A stretch of DNA of 64,000 nucleotides from Phormidium tenue FACHB-1052. GTDB lineage: Bacteria > Cyanobacteriota > Cyanobacteriia > Phormidesmidales > Phormidesmidaceae. Positions 19,886 through 28,242 of the stretch are shown here, piece by piece. Both the position numbers and the translations under genes were made by a program. The stretch's first letter is position 1. Every line of letters begins with the position of its first letter. Location: NCBI RefSeq assembly GCF_014696675.1, contig NZ_JACJQN010000009.1, positions 179,217 to 243,216 on the forward strand. The letters are read 5' to 3'. The notes under the pieces are model-generated. The model ran no database searches. It saw only the letters and a program-made list of their open reading frames with translations, and was not told the origin of the DNA.

Positions 19886-22201
19886 ATGCCGTCTCTATCG
19901 AGATCTGTTTCCCAACCGATCGACAAGGCTACATCGCGCCCGTCGGTTCGCTGGGCAACCTTGATTCTGGCCACCATTGTCGGACTCTCAGCAGCCATGG
20001 TGATGGCCTGGTTTGCAGGTGAGGCAAGAATTACCAAAATTTTTGCCCAGCTCCAGGTGTTGCAGAACCAGCCCCCGATGTGGCTTGAAGTACCGATGGT
20101 GGCGGCCCAATATCTGGTGGCCCCCACGGTGCTGCTGCTGCTGCTAGCTTTTGCCATTACCCGCATTTCGCCCCGGCCCCAGCCCTGGTCGCGGTGTATA
20201 GTGATTAGCATTTTGCTGGTTTTGGTGGCTCGCTATCTCGCCTGGCGCTGCCTCTCAACCCTAAACTTGGCCTCGCCCCTAGAGGGCACCTTTAGCCTGC
20301 TGCTGCTGGCAGTAGAGCTATTTGGCCTCGCCATCAGCGTTATTCAACTACTGCTGCTGCTGCGGGTGCGCGATCGCCGCACCCTGGCCGATAGGCTAGA
20401 GCACGATGTCAGCCAGGGGCACTATCAGCCCTGGGTAGACGTGTTTATTCCAACCTATGATGAACCAGCTTTTATCCTGCGCCGCACCGTGATCGGCTGC
20501 CAAGCGATGGATTATCCCCACAAAACCATATATCTGCTCGACGACACCCGCCGTTCTGAAATCAAAGCCCTGGCCGCTGAATTAGGCTGCCAGTATCTGA
20601 CTCGCCCCAACAACCACCACGCCAAAGCTGGCAACCTTAACCACGCCCTCGCACTCACCCAGGGAGAACTGATCGCCTCCTTTGATGCCGATTTCGTCCC
20701 AACTCGCAACTTTCTCTGCCGCACCGTTGGCTTTTTTCAACACCTCACGGTAGGGCTGGTGCAGACGCCCCAAAGTTTTTATAACTCCGACCCCATCGCC
20801 CGCAACCTGGGGCTAGAAGGGGTGCTGACCCCAGACGAAGAGGTCTTTTACCGCCAAATTCAGCCCATGCGAGATGGGTCGGGCAGCGTGGTCTGTGCCG
20901 GTACCTCGTTTGTGGTGCGCCGCAGCGCCTTAGAAGACAGCGGTGGCTTTGTCACCGAATCGCTCAGCGAAGACTACTTTACCGCCGTACGCCTATCAGC
21001 CCAAGGCAACGAGGTCATCTATTTGGACGAACAGCTCAGTGCGGGCCTGGCAGCGGAGAATATTTCAGCCCATGTCACCCAGCGGCTGCGGTGGGCCAGA
21101 GGCACCCTCCAGGCGTTTTTTATCGACTCCAATCCCCTGACTATTCCAGGGCTGACCCCCCTTCAGCGCCTAGGGCATTTAGAAGGGCTAATGAATCAGT
21201 TGGGCAGCATTCCTCGACTAGTGCTGTTGCTAATGCCATTGGCCTACTCATTTCTCAATGTGGTGCCGATTCAAGCCAACACCCGCGAAGTGCTGTATTT
21301 CTTTTTGCCCTACTACCTAGTGCAGCTCACCGTATTCGCCTGGCTCAACCACTATTCCCGCTCGGCGCTGATTTCTGATATTTACTCGGTGGTGCTGGTG
21401 TTTCCCTTGGCGGCCGCGGTAGTGCAAGCCCTGGTCAGACCCTTTTCAAAGGGTTTTGACGTCACCCCCAAGGGCACGTCAAACCAAAGGTTTCAGTTTA
21501 ATTGGCGGCTGAGCTTACCCCTGATCGTTTTGTTTGGGCTGACCGCCGTCAGCCTGTGGCGCAACCTAGGCCTCTGGCTGATGATCGGATGGGGCAGCGA
21601 GAGCTACGATCTCCAGGCCAAGGGGCTGGCCCTAGGCTGGATATGGAGTGCCTACAACCTGGCGATGATCGCGATCGCTCTACTAATTTTGCTCGATGTC
21701 CCTCGCCCCGACCCCCACGTGTGGCTCGATCTGCGCCGTGTAGTGAAGCTGTCGCCCCGCCTGAAACAGCCGGGGGCGGGGAGTCGTCCTAACCCCAGGC
21801 CCGCCGATCGCCCTGCACCCAAAACCTGGTGGGGCATGACCACGCTAATGTCAGAAGCCGGAGTCGAGGTGGCCCTCACCCAACCGGCGTCTTTGGAGCA
21901 TCCCCTCAGCGTAGGAATGGCAGTCGATCTAGAAATCGCCGAGGAGGCGATCGCCCTAGAGGGCATCGTCACCGCCATAGACTACCAAGACGAGTTGCCC
22001 CATCTGCGAGTGCAGTTTGGCCCCATGGCCCCCGCCACCTACCGCACCCTGGTCACCACTCTGTTTTGCCGCCCCGGCCAGTGGAAGCGGTGGAACAGCC
22101 CTGGCGAGCTGCGATCGATCGGGCTGCTGCTGCGGGTGCTGTTTTGGCCAAGATGGGCAAATGACCGCAGTTCCAAAGCGCTGCCGGTGGTCAAAGGGTA
22201 A
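19886..22201 (+). CDS. Cellulose synthase-like GT2 glycosyltransferase with C-terminal PilZ-like domain
   Basis: 771-residue processive membrane glycosyltransferase. Two to four N-terminal helices precede the GT-A catalytic domain, with LLDDT (about 217), SFDADF (about 265), SEDYF (about 360) and QRLRW (about 398), the D,D,D,QxxRW signature. Further helices follow, and from about 630 a PilZ-like domain. The PilZ linker contains RPADR (RxxxR), but the second c-di-GMP motif is degenerate (LMSEAG in place of D/NxSxxG). It resembles cyanobacterial CesA/XcsA-type enzymes making cellulose or a related beta-glucan for aggregation or biofilm. A DUF2283 gene follows; no bcsB or bcsC is adjacent. Confidence 0.87.
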   Translation: MPSLSRSVSQPIDKATSRPSVRWATLILATIVGLSAAMVMAWFAGEARITKIFAQLQVLQNQPPMWLEVPMVAAQYLVAPTVLLLLLAFAITRISPRPQPWSRCIVISILLVLVARYLAWRCLSTLNLASPLEGTFSLLLLAVELFGLAISVIQLLLLLRVRDRRTLADRLEHDVSQGHYQPWVDVFIPTYDEPAFILRRTVIGCQAMDYPHKTIYLLDDTRRSEIKALAAELGCQYLTRPNNHHAKAGNLNHALALTQGELIASFDADFVPTRNFLCRTVGFFQHLTVGLVQTPQSFYNSDPIARNLGLEGVLTPDEEVFYRQIQPMRDGSGSVVCAGTSFVVRRSALEDSGGFVTESLSEDYFTAVRLSAQGNEVIYLDEQLSAGLAAENISAHVTQRLRWARGTLQAFFIDSNPLTIPGLTPLQRLGHLEGLMNQLGSIPRLVLLLMPLAYSFLNVVPIQANTREVLYFFLPYYLVQLTVFAWLNHYSRSALISDIYSVVLVFPLAAAVVQALVRPFSKGFDVTPKGTSNQRFQFNWRLSLPLIVLFGLTAVSLWRNLGLWLMIGWGSESYDLQAKGLALGWIWSAYNLAMIAIALLILLDVPRPDPHVWLDLRRVVKLSPRLKQPGAGSRPNPRPADRPAPKTWWGMTTLMSEAGVEVALTQPASLEHPLSVGMAVDLEIAEEAIALEGIVTAIDYQDELPHLRVQFGPMAPATYRTLVTTLFCRPGQWKRWNSPGELRSIGLLLRVLFWPRWANDRSSKALPVVKG

Positions 22202-22276
22202 ACCATCCGCTCAGAAACACTCTATGATGGCGGCTAACACTACCCACTGCGCCTTTGTCGCCCTGCGCCCCAGCCT

Positions 22277-22498
22277 ATGCAGATCACCTACGACCCCGAT
22301 CGCGACATCCTGCAAATTGCCTTTAACCAGCGCGAAGTCGGTGAAACCGCCCGCATTTCGCCCAACCTCATTCTCGATTACGACGACGACGGCATGGTTG
22401 TGGGGCTGGAGCTACGCGAGGCCTCTCGCCGGGTTGATAGCCCCCTCTCAGTCACGTTTACCGTAGGCGACGCCGATCTCGAAAAGCCGCAGCCGTAG
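22277..22498 (+). CDS. DUF2283 domain protein
   Basis: 73 residues matching DUF2283 over its full length: MQITYDPDRDILQIAF..., then NLILDYDDDGMVVGLELREAS. These small beta-rich proteins occur widely in cyanobacteria, sometimes near toxin-antitoxin or regulatory loci; the function is unknown. It lies 75 bases downstream of the GT2-PilZ gene on the same strand. Confidence 0.85.
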   Translation: MQITYDPDRDILQIAFNQREVGETARISPNLILDYDDDGMVVGLELREASRRVDSPLSVTFTVGDADLEKPQP

Positions 22499-22589
22499 TG
22501 GCCCAGCACCTTTACCTGGGCTAGCTCCAAAGTGGATTGCATTTAGGGCCGTTATGAATTCAGTGGCGTAGGGCTGCAATCAGCGCAGC

Positions 22590-22615
22590 AAAAAAAAAGG
22601 GAGGCATGGCCTCCC
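22590..22615 (-). terminator. hspA terminator
   Basis: On the reverse strand GGGAGGC / GCCTCCC with a 3-nt loop (22599-22615) is followed by nine Ts (22598-22590), about 60 bases after the Hsp20 stop codon. Confidence 0.9.
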
Positions 22616-22676
22616 CAATCATCATGACTTACTCTCAATCGTTAACCGTTAGCGCAGAGACTTCTTCTGCTCTGCA

Positions 22677-23153
22677 CTAGGCTTCGCCCGCTTCAATGGC
22701 AGGGGCTTCAGTACCACCCAGACTGATTTTGACCACCTTATTGCGAGCCTCAACCACCTTGGGCAAGGTCAACGTCAGCACGCCGTGGGTAAAGTCGGCC
22801 ACAACCTTGTCATTTTGCACAGCGTCGGGCAGGTTAACCATGCGCTGGAAGCTGCCGTAGCGGGTGTCGTCGTAGAGCACCTGGGTGCCTTCTTCAGCAG
22901 AGGCTTCGGGAGCCTTGCGAACACCAGCAACAGACACGCTGTCAGCGGTTACCTGCACATCGAGGTCAGCAGCGGTGACGCCCACTAGGTGAGCCGTCAA
23001 CACGAACTCATGGCCGTGGTCAACTAAGCGAATGGCAGGAGCCCAATCGGTCTTGGTCAGCGCTTCACTGGTGAGATCGCCAAAGGCATCGTTAATCTGA
23101 CGGCGGATGGCGTTGATTTCAGTAATGGGGTCTAGGTAGCGACGAATAATCAT
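22677..23153 (-). CDS. hspA: Small heat-shock protein, Hsp20/alpha-crystallin family
   Basis: 158-residue ATP-independent holdase that binds unfolding proteins and thylakoid membranes under heat and light stress. The N-terminus MIIRRYLDPITEINAIRRQ is typical of cyanobacterial HspA. The alpha-crystallin domain (about 38-140) ends with DFTHGVLTLTLPKV, the conserved GxLxLxLPK motif. AGGAGGT lies 9 bases before the ATG. The leader GC content and the exposed strong ribosome site would suit an RNA thermometer, but I could not identify a pairing partner with confidence. It has its own terminator. Confidence 0.95.
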   Translation of the reverse strand: MIIRRYLDPITEINAIRRQINDAFGDLTSEALTKTDWAPAIRLVDHGHEFVLTAHLVGVTAADLDVQVTADSVSVAGVRKAPEASAEEGTQVLYDDTRYGSFQRMVNLPDAVQNDKVVADFTHGVLTLTLPKVVEARNKVVKISLGGTEAPAIEAGEA

Positions 23154-23722
23154 GGGTATTTAACCTCCTGGTACTTGCCTTTTCAAACCGTTAAAGTCAA
23201 TCGGGTCAAGCGTTTGAGCTTTCGCTCTCTACAGTTACTATGGTGCGACAGGATCACCTATATCTAAAGGGGTAGGAACCCTACTGCAATGGCGAACTTC
23301 CCTCCCGTACTGGGCTGTGGGGTGAACCGTACCAGGGGCGATCGCGCTCTCAAGTACTGCGGGGGGAGCATTTGCTATTGCCATGGCAAGGCGGTCTGAC
23401 GCCTCAGAGTCTCCGCGAGTGCCTTAGCAATATGGTCATTAGTTAGTGGGGCGTAGGCAGGTTACGTTGCCAAAATCGTAACTCCGCTCTATCGAGCATA
23501 AAACTGAACGGTAGAACCGCCGCGACCCAATGCGGTTGAATGACCGCGATTTTGGGAAGCGAGCAGAGTAAAGTCTCTAGCTAAACTACACAAACGTCTT
23601 TGCCAAACCACCGCTTGCTGAAGTGAGGGATAGGGATTCAGGATTAGACGCTAAGCCTCTAAACAGGTTCTCCGAGGAAATGCTGAGTACATTTGCTCAT
23701 TAGTTTAAGTTATCAAATCAAC
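23154..23722. other. Long intergenic region upstream of hspA
   Basis: Contains the reverse-strand hspA leader and promoter (no confident -35/-10 pair identified) and otherwise unremarkable sequence. No reading frame with protein-like content was found on either strand. Confidence 0.45.
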
Positions 23723-23744
23723 ACACAATCAGTGGAGATTGTGT
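23723..23744. promoter_or_regulatory. Operator-like inverted repeat
   Basis: ACACAATC (23723-23730) and GATTGTGT (23737-23744) form a perfect 8-bp dyad with a 6-nt spacer. It ends at the -35 position of the putative small-RNA promoter. The geometry suits a dimeric HTH regulator; which one is unknown. Confidence 0.45.
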
Positions 23745-23779
23745 TAATGAAAATCTGTACTTGTTGTTACAATGGGAGA

Positions 23780-23931
23780 CGGAGGAGATGAGAGCCCTCC
23801 AGCGGAAAAATTATCTAACCTCCGACGCTGCAAAAAGCGCTGGGTTTTTGGATGGTTTCTTCCAGATTGAGAGAACAACGTAGATATTTAGTATCACCCA
23901 CATCGGCTTCCCTAGGGAGCCGATTTTTTTT
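23780..23931 (+). ncRNA. Candidate small RNA with its own promoter and terminator
   Basis: A perfect Rho-independent terminator on the plus strand (23902-23931) has no plus-strand gene upstream: the preceding plus gene ends at 22498 and the intervening hspA is on the other strand. Upstream lies TACAAT (23768-23773) with a weak -35 TTAATG 18 bases earlier, placing a start near 23,780 and a transcript of about 150 nt. Internal pairings include CCAGCG with CGCTGG and GGAG with CTCC. No protein-coding frame fits. I do not recognise it as tmRNA, RNase P RNA or a riboswitch; a 6S-type or regulatory RNA is possible. Confidence 0.5.
23902..23931 (+). terminator. Rho-independent terminator of the candidate small RNA
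   Basis: ATCGGCTT-CCCTAGGG-AGCCGAT forms a palindromic stem followed by eight Ts on the plus strand only. The reverse strand has no T-run after the stem, so it does not serve the CocE-type gene. Confidence 0.85.
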
Positions 23932-23955
23932 ATTCTTTACGATCGCGATCGCCCT

Positions 23956-25671
23956 TCACTCTGCCTCTAGAGGTAACTTCACGCAGGACGGGTAAACCGG
24001 CCCGTGGGCCAGGGTTACGGTAACAATCTGATGGTCTATTTGGGCGCAGTCCCCCGGCCTCGCCCCGGTACCACTATTCACCGCATAGGCCGGAAAACAT
24101 GACGACGCTACGCTTAGCCGCAGGCGGTGACCAGGGGCCAGGGTACAGGCGGTGGGCTGTAGGGGCAGCGTCACCTTTTGAGGGCCAGGATTGGCCATAT
24201 CGGGATTATTAACCCGGCACTGCCCCTGGGTAAGGTTAATTACCCGACCATCGCCATACAATTCTGAAAGCACCACGCTGAGGTCAAAGCTGAGCGCATC
24301 GGCCCGGCAGTAGAGGGTAGCGATCGCCGTTCCCACCAGCGTCAGCCCTTCAGTCAAAGGAGCAGTCGTATAGGTCAGTACGTCGGAGCGGCTGTCGATC
24401 GCCCCTCGGGCGAAGGGGCCAGAGGGCAAGCCGCAGTGGCCACCCAGGGAGGGCACCGGTCGCCAGGGATCGTGCACAATCACGTCCTCAGTCGGGGATG
24501 CAGGTTGGCCCTGGAGCTGAAACAGGTGAGGACTAAGCAGACCGTCATCCTCGCGCATCCCCGCCAAGCCGCTGCTGCTGAGGTAGAAGGGTTGGTTAGG
24601 GTTGTCCGGCCAGCGATCGCGCCCCTGCCACTGGTTTACCCCCATCACAAACAGCTGAACAGGAGCTTGATCGACCATTTCCGAGGGAGAATCTTTCAAA
24701 AACCGATCGAACCAGCGAATTTGCAGGCGATCGATGGGGCTGTCGGCCTCTGGGCCAAAATCCACCGCTCCCACCCGGCGGCTCCAGGGCAGGTGTCCCC
24801 AGGGGCCAATCCACAGGGCTTGGGGGGCGCTGCCTCTGGACACCATTTGCTGATAGAGGCGCAGATCGCCCCTCAGATAAGGGTCGTACCAGCCACCGAT
24901 GTGCAGCATCGGCAAATCCACCTCGGCTAAATCTGGCTTGAGCGCTTGCCAGTAGTCGTCGGGCTGAGGGCGATCGAGCCACTGGTGAAAGAAAGAATCG
25001 GGCGCATAGGTCTTCAGCACCTGGGGCCGAGCAGGAACAGCATCGCCCAGGGGTAGGGCATGGGCAGCCTGTCTCAGCGCCTGATATGCCACTGCATCCT
25101 GCTTCAGACGAGCGGTTTCGGCAGCGAGCTGAAGCGCCCAGCCCAGACCAATTTGCAGGGGCAAAGCTCCATTTTCGTAGGCCCAGTCAGCATAGAGGTC
25201 GTAGCCCACCATGGCTGGAGCGATCGCCCTTAGCGCAGACGGCTGCTTCGCCGCCGCATATAGCTGGGTCATCCCTTGATAGGAAAACCCATACATACCG
25301 ACCTTCCCACTGCTTTGGGGAAGGTTTGCCGCCCACTGCACTGTGGCATAGCCGTCGTCGGCCTCGTGGCAAAACAGGTCAAACTCGCCACCGGAGGTAC
25401 CCCGCCCCCGAACATCTTGAATCACCACAATGTAGCCGTGGCTGGCGTACCAGGTGGGGTGAGCATAGACCACAGTGGAGGCGATCGCCCGACCGTAGGG
25501 CTGCCGCATCAACAACACCGGAAATAGCCCCTCGCCAATGGGGTAGTACCCATCGGCATCGAGATGAATTGCCTTCCCCTCGACCTCTCCGTCCGGGGAG
25601 GGCAGCACCAGGGTTAGGGGTTGCGGGGGCGCAACAGCGTAGAGGCCGGGGGTGAGCAAGGGTTTACACAA
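23956..25671 (-). CDS. CocE/NonD-type alpha/beta hydrolase (X-Pro dipeptidyl-peptidase S15 family)
   Basis: 571-residue serine hydrolase. The N-terminal catalytic domain has the GRGTSGG oxyanion-region motif and nucleophile GFSYQGMTQ (Ser near residue 151). A cap domain follows, then a C-terminal jelly-roll domain with FDLSVVLSELYGDGRVINLTQG and the final PGHRLRLSVASSCFPAYAVN. Family enzymes hydrolyse acyl esters or amides (cocaine esterase, glutaryl acylase, X-Pro peptides); the substrate here is unknown. No in-frame ATG is near the start; TTG 25671 is the most likely initiator. It stands alone, its stop about 25 bases from the small-RNA terminator. Confidence 0.87.
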   Translation of the reverse strand: MCKPLLTPGLYAVAPPQPLTLVLPSPDGEVEGKAIHLDADGYYPIGEGLFPVLLMRQPYGRAIASTVVYAHPTWYASHGYIVVIQDVRGRGTSGGEFDLFCHEADDGYATVQWAANLPQSSGKVGMYGFSYQGMTQLYAAAKQPSALRAIAPAMVGYDLYADWAYENGALPLQIGLGWALQLAAETARLKQDAVAYQALRQAAHALPLGDAVPARPQVLKTYAPDSFFHQWLDRPQPDDYWQALKPDLAEVDLPMLHIGGWYDPYLRGDLRLYQQMVSRGSAPQALWIGPWGHLPWSRRVGAVDFGPEADSPIDRLQIRWFDRFLKDSPSEMVDQAPVQLFVMGVNQWQGRDRWPDNPNQPFYLSSSGLAGMREDDGLLSPHLFQLQGQPASPTEDVIVHDPWRPVPSLGGHCGLPSGPFARGAIDSRSDVLTYTTAPLTEGLTLVGTAIATLYCRADALSFDLSVVLSELYGDGRVINLTQGQCRVNNPDMANPGPQKVTLPLQPTACTLAPGHRLRLSVASSCFPAYAVNSGTGARPGDCAQIDHQIVTVTLAHGPVYPSCVKLPLEAE

Positions 25672-25739
25672 CGGTAGGATGCTGGCCCTAACGGGGAATG
25701 GTGGGCGGTACCCACCCTACGGTACCGAAAGGAGTGCCC

Positions 25740-26225
25740 CTAGGGATAGGGGGAATCGTGACGGCCCAAGACAGCCAGATCTTCATCGTCTAGCTCGACG
25801 GGGGTGCCGCTGCGAATCAGCTCAGCAAAATCTTCATTGGGCACCATAATGCATAGGGTATAGAGCCGAGTAGAGCCAGTATTTTCAACCACGTGCACGC
25901 CGCTGGGAGGCACCAAGATGCTGTCTCCTGCCTGAATAGCAACGGTTTTGCCGTCGCAGGTAGCACAGCCTTCGCCCTTGAGCACAAAGAACATTTCAAC
26001 GGCAACCTGGTGGCGGTTGGGGGGTGTTTTGCCGCCAACGTCAAAAATTTCGACGCAGTAGGTTAGCGACATATTGGCAACAGTGGGGTCAAACACTAGG
26101 GCCAGGCGGTTGCTATCGCCAGGACTTATGCGAAAAGCCTGGTAATCCTTCGGCGACTTGTACACCGGCACGACGCAGCTAGTAGGCAACGAGCAGGTTA
26201 GGGAGTCCATAACCACAGTATCCAT
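25740..26225 (-). CDS. Cupin-domain protein
   Basis: 161 residues with a single cupin_2 barrel. The first metal-motif region reads VGGKTPPNRHQVAVEMFFVLKG and the second reads GDSILVPPSGVHVVENTG. His and Glu positions expected to bind a metal are present (H, E and H), although the first motif is shortened. Cyanobacterial relatives are uncharacterised cupins. It overlies the 5' end of the gene remnant on the opposite strand (from 26228). Confidence 0.8.
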   Translation of the reverse strand: MDTVVMDSLTCSLPTSCVVPVYKSPKDYQAFRISPGDSNRLALVFDPTVANMSLTYCVEIFDVGGKTPPNRHQVAVEMFFVLKGEGCATCDGKTVAIQAGDSILVPPSGVHVVENTGSTRLYTLCIMVPNEDFAELIRSGTPVELDDEDLAVLGRHDSPYP

Positions 26226-26227
26226 AA

Positions 26228-26596
26228 CCGGTTGGCCTAACGGAACGGCATGACTATGCTAAACAGACTCCCGCACAGATCACAGTAGCTCACCGTACCG
26301 TTCATAAAAAGTTGCCTAACCCAGAGGTTCCCATCGCAGCCAAAACTACACATTTAAGCGGGCAGGAATGGCTCCAGCGGTTGGCGACTCAGCGCTGTAA
26401 CCTTCGGACTCTAAAGAGATCGCGTAGGTTCTTTATGAAGTCCCTGGCTGAGGCAGTTTAGGGTTACGCTAAACCTCAGTATCCCCATCTAGCTGTGGTG
26501 CTAGGCCATCGGGGAAAGCTAGAAACGCCTGGGTTGCTCTACTACCGCTATCGACACAACTCATTCTCCAGGTCTACGGTTACTCCCTTGGTCTAA
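26228..26596 (+). pseudogene. 5'-truncated gene remnant with an internal amber codon
   Basis: One frame reads continuously from 26228 to TAA 26594-26596 except for TAG at 26459-26461. Both sides are strongly protein-like: TTHLSGQEWLQRLATQR and KRSRRFFMKSLAEAV before the stop, then GYAKPQYPHLAVVLGHRGKL and ETPGLLYYRYRHNSFS after it. A single C-to-T change (CAG to TAG) would explain the stop. No start codon exists in frame before a stop at 26225, so the 5' end is also lost. Family not identified. It ends 8 bases before the response-regulator gene. Confidence 0.65.
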
Positions 26597-26604
26597 AGCG
26601 CAGC

Positions 26605-27738
26605 ATGATCGACATCCTCATCATTGAGCACGATGCCGCCACAGAGCAGTTTTTGGTTAGCGCTCTCAAGCAGCAGGGTTACAGCATCACCACCGCCCGC
26701 AGCGGGGCAGAAGGCCTCACCCTGGCCGAAAAGCTGCTGCCGGGGGTGATTATCTGCGACTGGAATATTCCGGGCACCATTGATGGGCTGGCTATTTGCC
26801 AAGCCCTCAAGCATCACCCGGTGCTCTCGATTACGTCTCTGCTGCTGCTGACGGCCCGCTACAGCACCGCCGACCGAGTCAAAGGGCTAGAGATGGGGGC
26901 CGACGACCTGCTCTCGAAGCCGGTGGACATCAATGAGCTCAATGCCCGGGTGCGGGCGGGGCTGCGCATCTACCAGCTCACCCAAGATCTGCGCCAGCAA
27001 AAGCAGCGGATGGAAGCTGAAATGGCGGAAGCGGAGGGCTATGTGCGATCGCTCCTGCCCGACGATCAAGAGGGTAGAGTGCCCATCCAGTCGCGGTTTT
27101 TGCCCTCTCAGCAGCTCGGCGGCGACTGCTATGACTACTACTGGCTCGACCCCGACTATCTGGTGATGTATTTGCTCGATGTCTCAGGCCACGGGCTGGG
27201 GTCAGCGCTGCTCTCCACCTCGGTGCTAAATGTGCTGCGCGCTCAGTCGCTGCCCGATGTCAGCTTCTACCGCCCCGAAAAAGTGCTGCGGGCGCTGAAC
27301 GAAACCTTTCAGATGAGCGATCAGAACCAAAAATATTTCACCATCTGGTACGGTGTGCTCAACTGCGCCAACCGCCAGCTGCTCTACGCCAGCGCGGGCC
27401 ACCCCCCCGCAGTGCTGGTGTCAATCGATGGCGACCAAAATGTGACTACCACCCGCCTGCGCACCCCCGGCATGCCCGTGGGCATGTTGCCCGAGGCCAA
27501 GTACCAGTGGCAGCGCTGCCAGCTGCCCCCCAACAGCAGCCTTTATTTATTCAGCGATGGCCTCTACGAGGTGCTGCAAGACAATCAGCAGTACCTCGGA
27601 TTAGATAATTTTGTGGATTTGCTGGCCGTGGCCAAGCGCGAGCGCAGCATCGACCACATCCTCGATACCGTAATTAAGTGTCAGGCAGGGGAGGTCGCCA
27701 GCGACGATATGTCTTTAATGATGGTCAACTTAGACTAG
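26605..27738 (+). CDS. Response regulator fused to PP2C-type (RsbU/SpoIIE) phosphatase
   Basis: 377 residues. The receiver domain (about 1-122) has acidic pocket D10, phosphoacceptor D52 in IICDWNIPG, T83 and K105 in LLSKPVD. A coiled linker follows (RQQKQRMEAEMAEAEGYVRS). The PP2C/SpoIIE domain (about 160-375) has GGDCYDYY, DVSGHGLGSALLS, SAGHPPAVL and the final SDDMSLMMV, giving the metal-binding aspartates. The family's role is dephosphorylating STAS-domain anti-sigma antagonists in partner switching, here gated by phosphorylation of the receiver. The gene faces a STAS protein across a 120-base gap, a likely substrate. Confidence 0.93.
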   Translation: MIDILIIEHDAATEQFLVSALKQQGYSITTARSGAEGLTLAEKLLPGVIICDWNIPGTIDGLAICQALKHHPVLSITSLLLLTARYSTADRVKGLEMGADDLLSKPVDINELNARVRAGLRIYQLTQDLRQQKQRMEAEMAEAEGYVRSLLPDDQEGRVPIQSRFLPSQQLGGDCYDYYWLDPDYLVMYLLDVSGHGLGSALLSTSVLNVLRAQSLPDVSFYRPEKVLRALNETFQMSDQNQKYFTIWYGVLNCANRQLLYASAGHPPAVLVSIDGDQNVTTTRLRTPGMPVGMLPEAKYQWQRCQLPPNSSLYLFSDGLYEVLQDNQQYLGLDNFVDLLAVAKRERSIDHILDTVIKCQAGEVASDDMSLMMVNLD

Positions 27739-27776
27739 TCTTCAGCCGCATAAATAATAAAGGGGCTTTCCCAAGG

Positions 27777-27831
27777 GTGTCAGGTTTTAGGTATAGGTTT
27801 GGGGCTAACTCTTATACCTGAAACCTGACAC
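27777..27831. repeat. Long intergenic hairpin between convergent genes
   Basis: GTGTCAGGTTTTAGGTATA (27777-27795) and TATACCTGAAACCTGACAC (27813-27831) are reverse complements except for one G:T-type mismatch, with a 17-nt loop. It probably acts as a bidirectional transcription barrier for the phosphatase and STAS genes. Confidence 0.8.
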
Positions 27832-27857
27832 TTTGCACCCCTTATTAGTATCTAAAT

Positions 27858-28196
27858 CTAGGACACTTTGAGCTTGGCATCTTCAAAGGCCTGACGGTTT
27901 TCATAAATTTCAAACACTCGATCCATACTGGTCAATTCAAACAGCATACGAACCTGATCGTTCATAGAGCAAATGCAAAAGCTGTGGTTGAGCGATCGCG
28001 CCTTTTTAAGCAGTACAACCAGTGTGCCTAGACCCGAGCTGTCGATAAAGGTAATGTCTTTTAAGTCAACTAAAATGGCCTCGACCCCTTCATCGAGCAG
28101 TGCCTCCACAGAGGCACGAAACTCTTCGGCTTTGGTGCTGTCTAAAATACCGGCAGGCTCAATAACTTGAACGTTAGAACTCATAATAAAAATCAC
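27858..28196 (-). CDS. STAS-domain anti-sigma factor antagonist
   Basis: 112 residues forming a single SpoIIAA-like STAS domain. The phosphorylatable serine lies in the conserved LKDITFIDSSGLGTLVVLLK (about residues 47-66). In partner switching the unphosphorylated antagonist sequesters an anti-sigma kinase or another target. The PP2C phosphatase encoded convergently just upstream on the other strand is the obvious activator; no RsbW-type kinase is present in the window. The frame begins ATG 28196; a second Met at codon 5 (28184) could be the true start. Confidence 0.9.
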   Translation of the reverse strand: MIFIMSSNVQVIEPAGILDSTKAEEFRASVEALLDEGVEAILVDLKDITFIDSSGLGTLVVLLKKARSLNHSFCICSMNDQVRMLFELTSMDRVFEIYENRQAFEDAKLKVS

Positions 28197-28242
28197 TATC
28201 TAAAATTAACAACTGTTTGGTAGACAGCACTCAGCCCATTAG

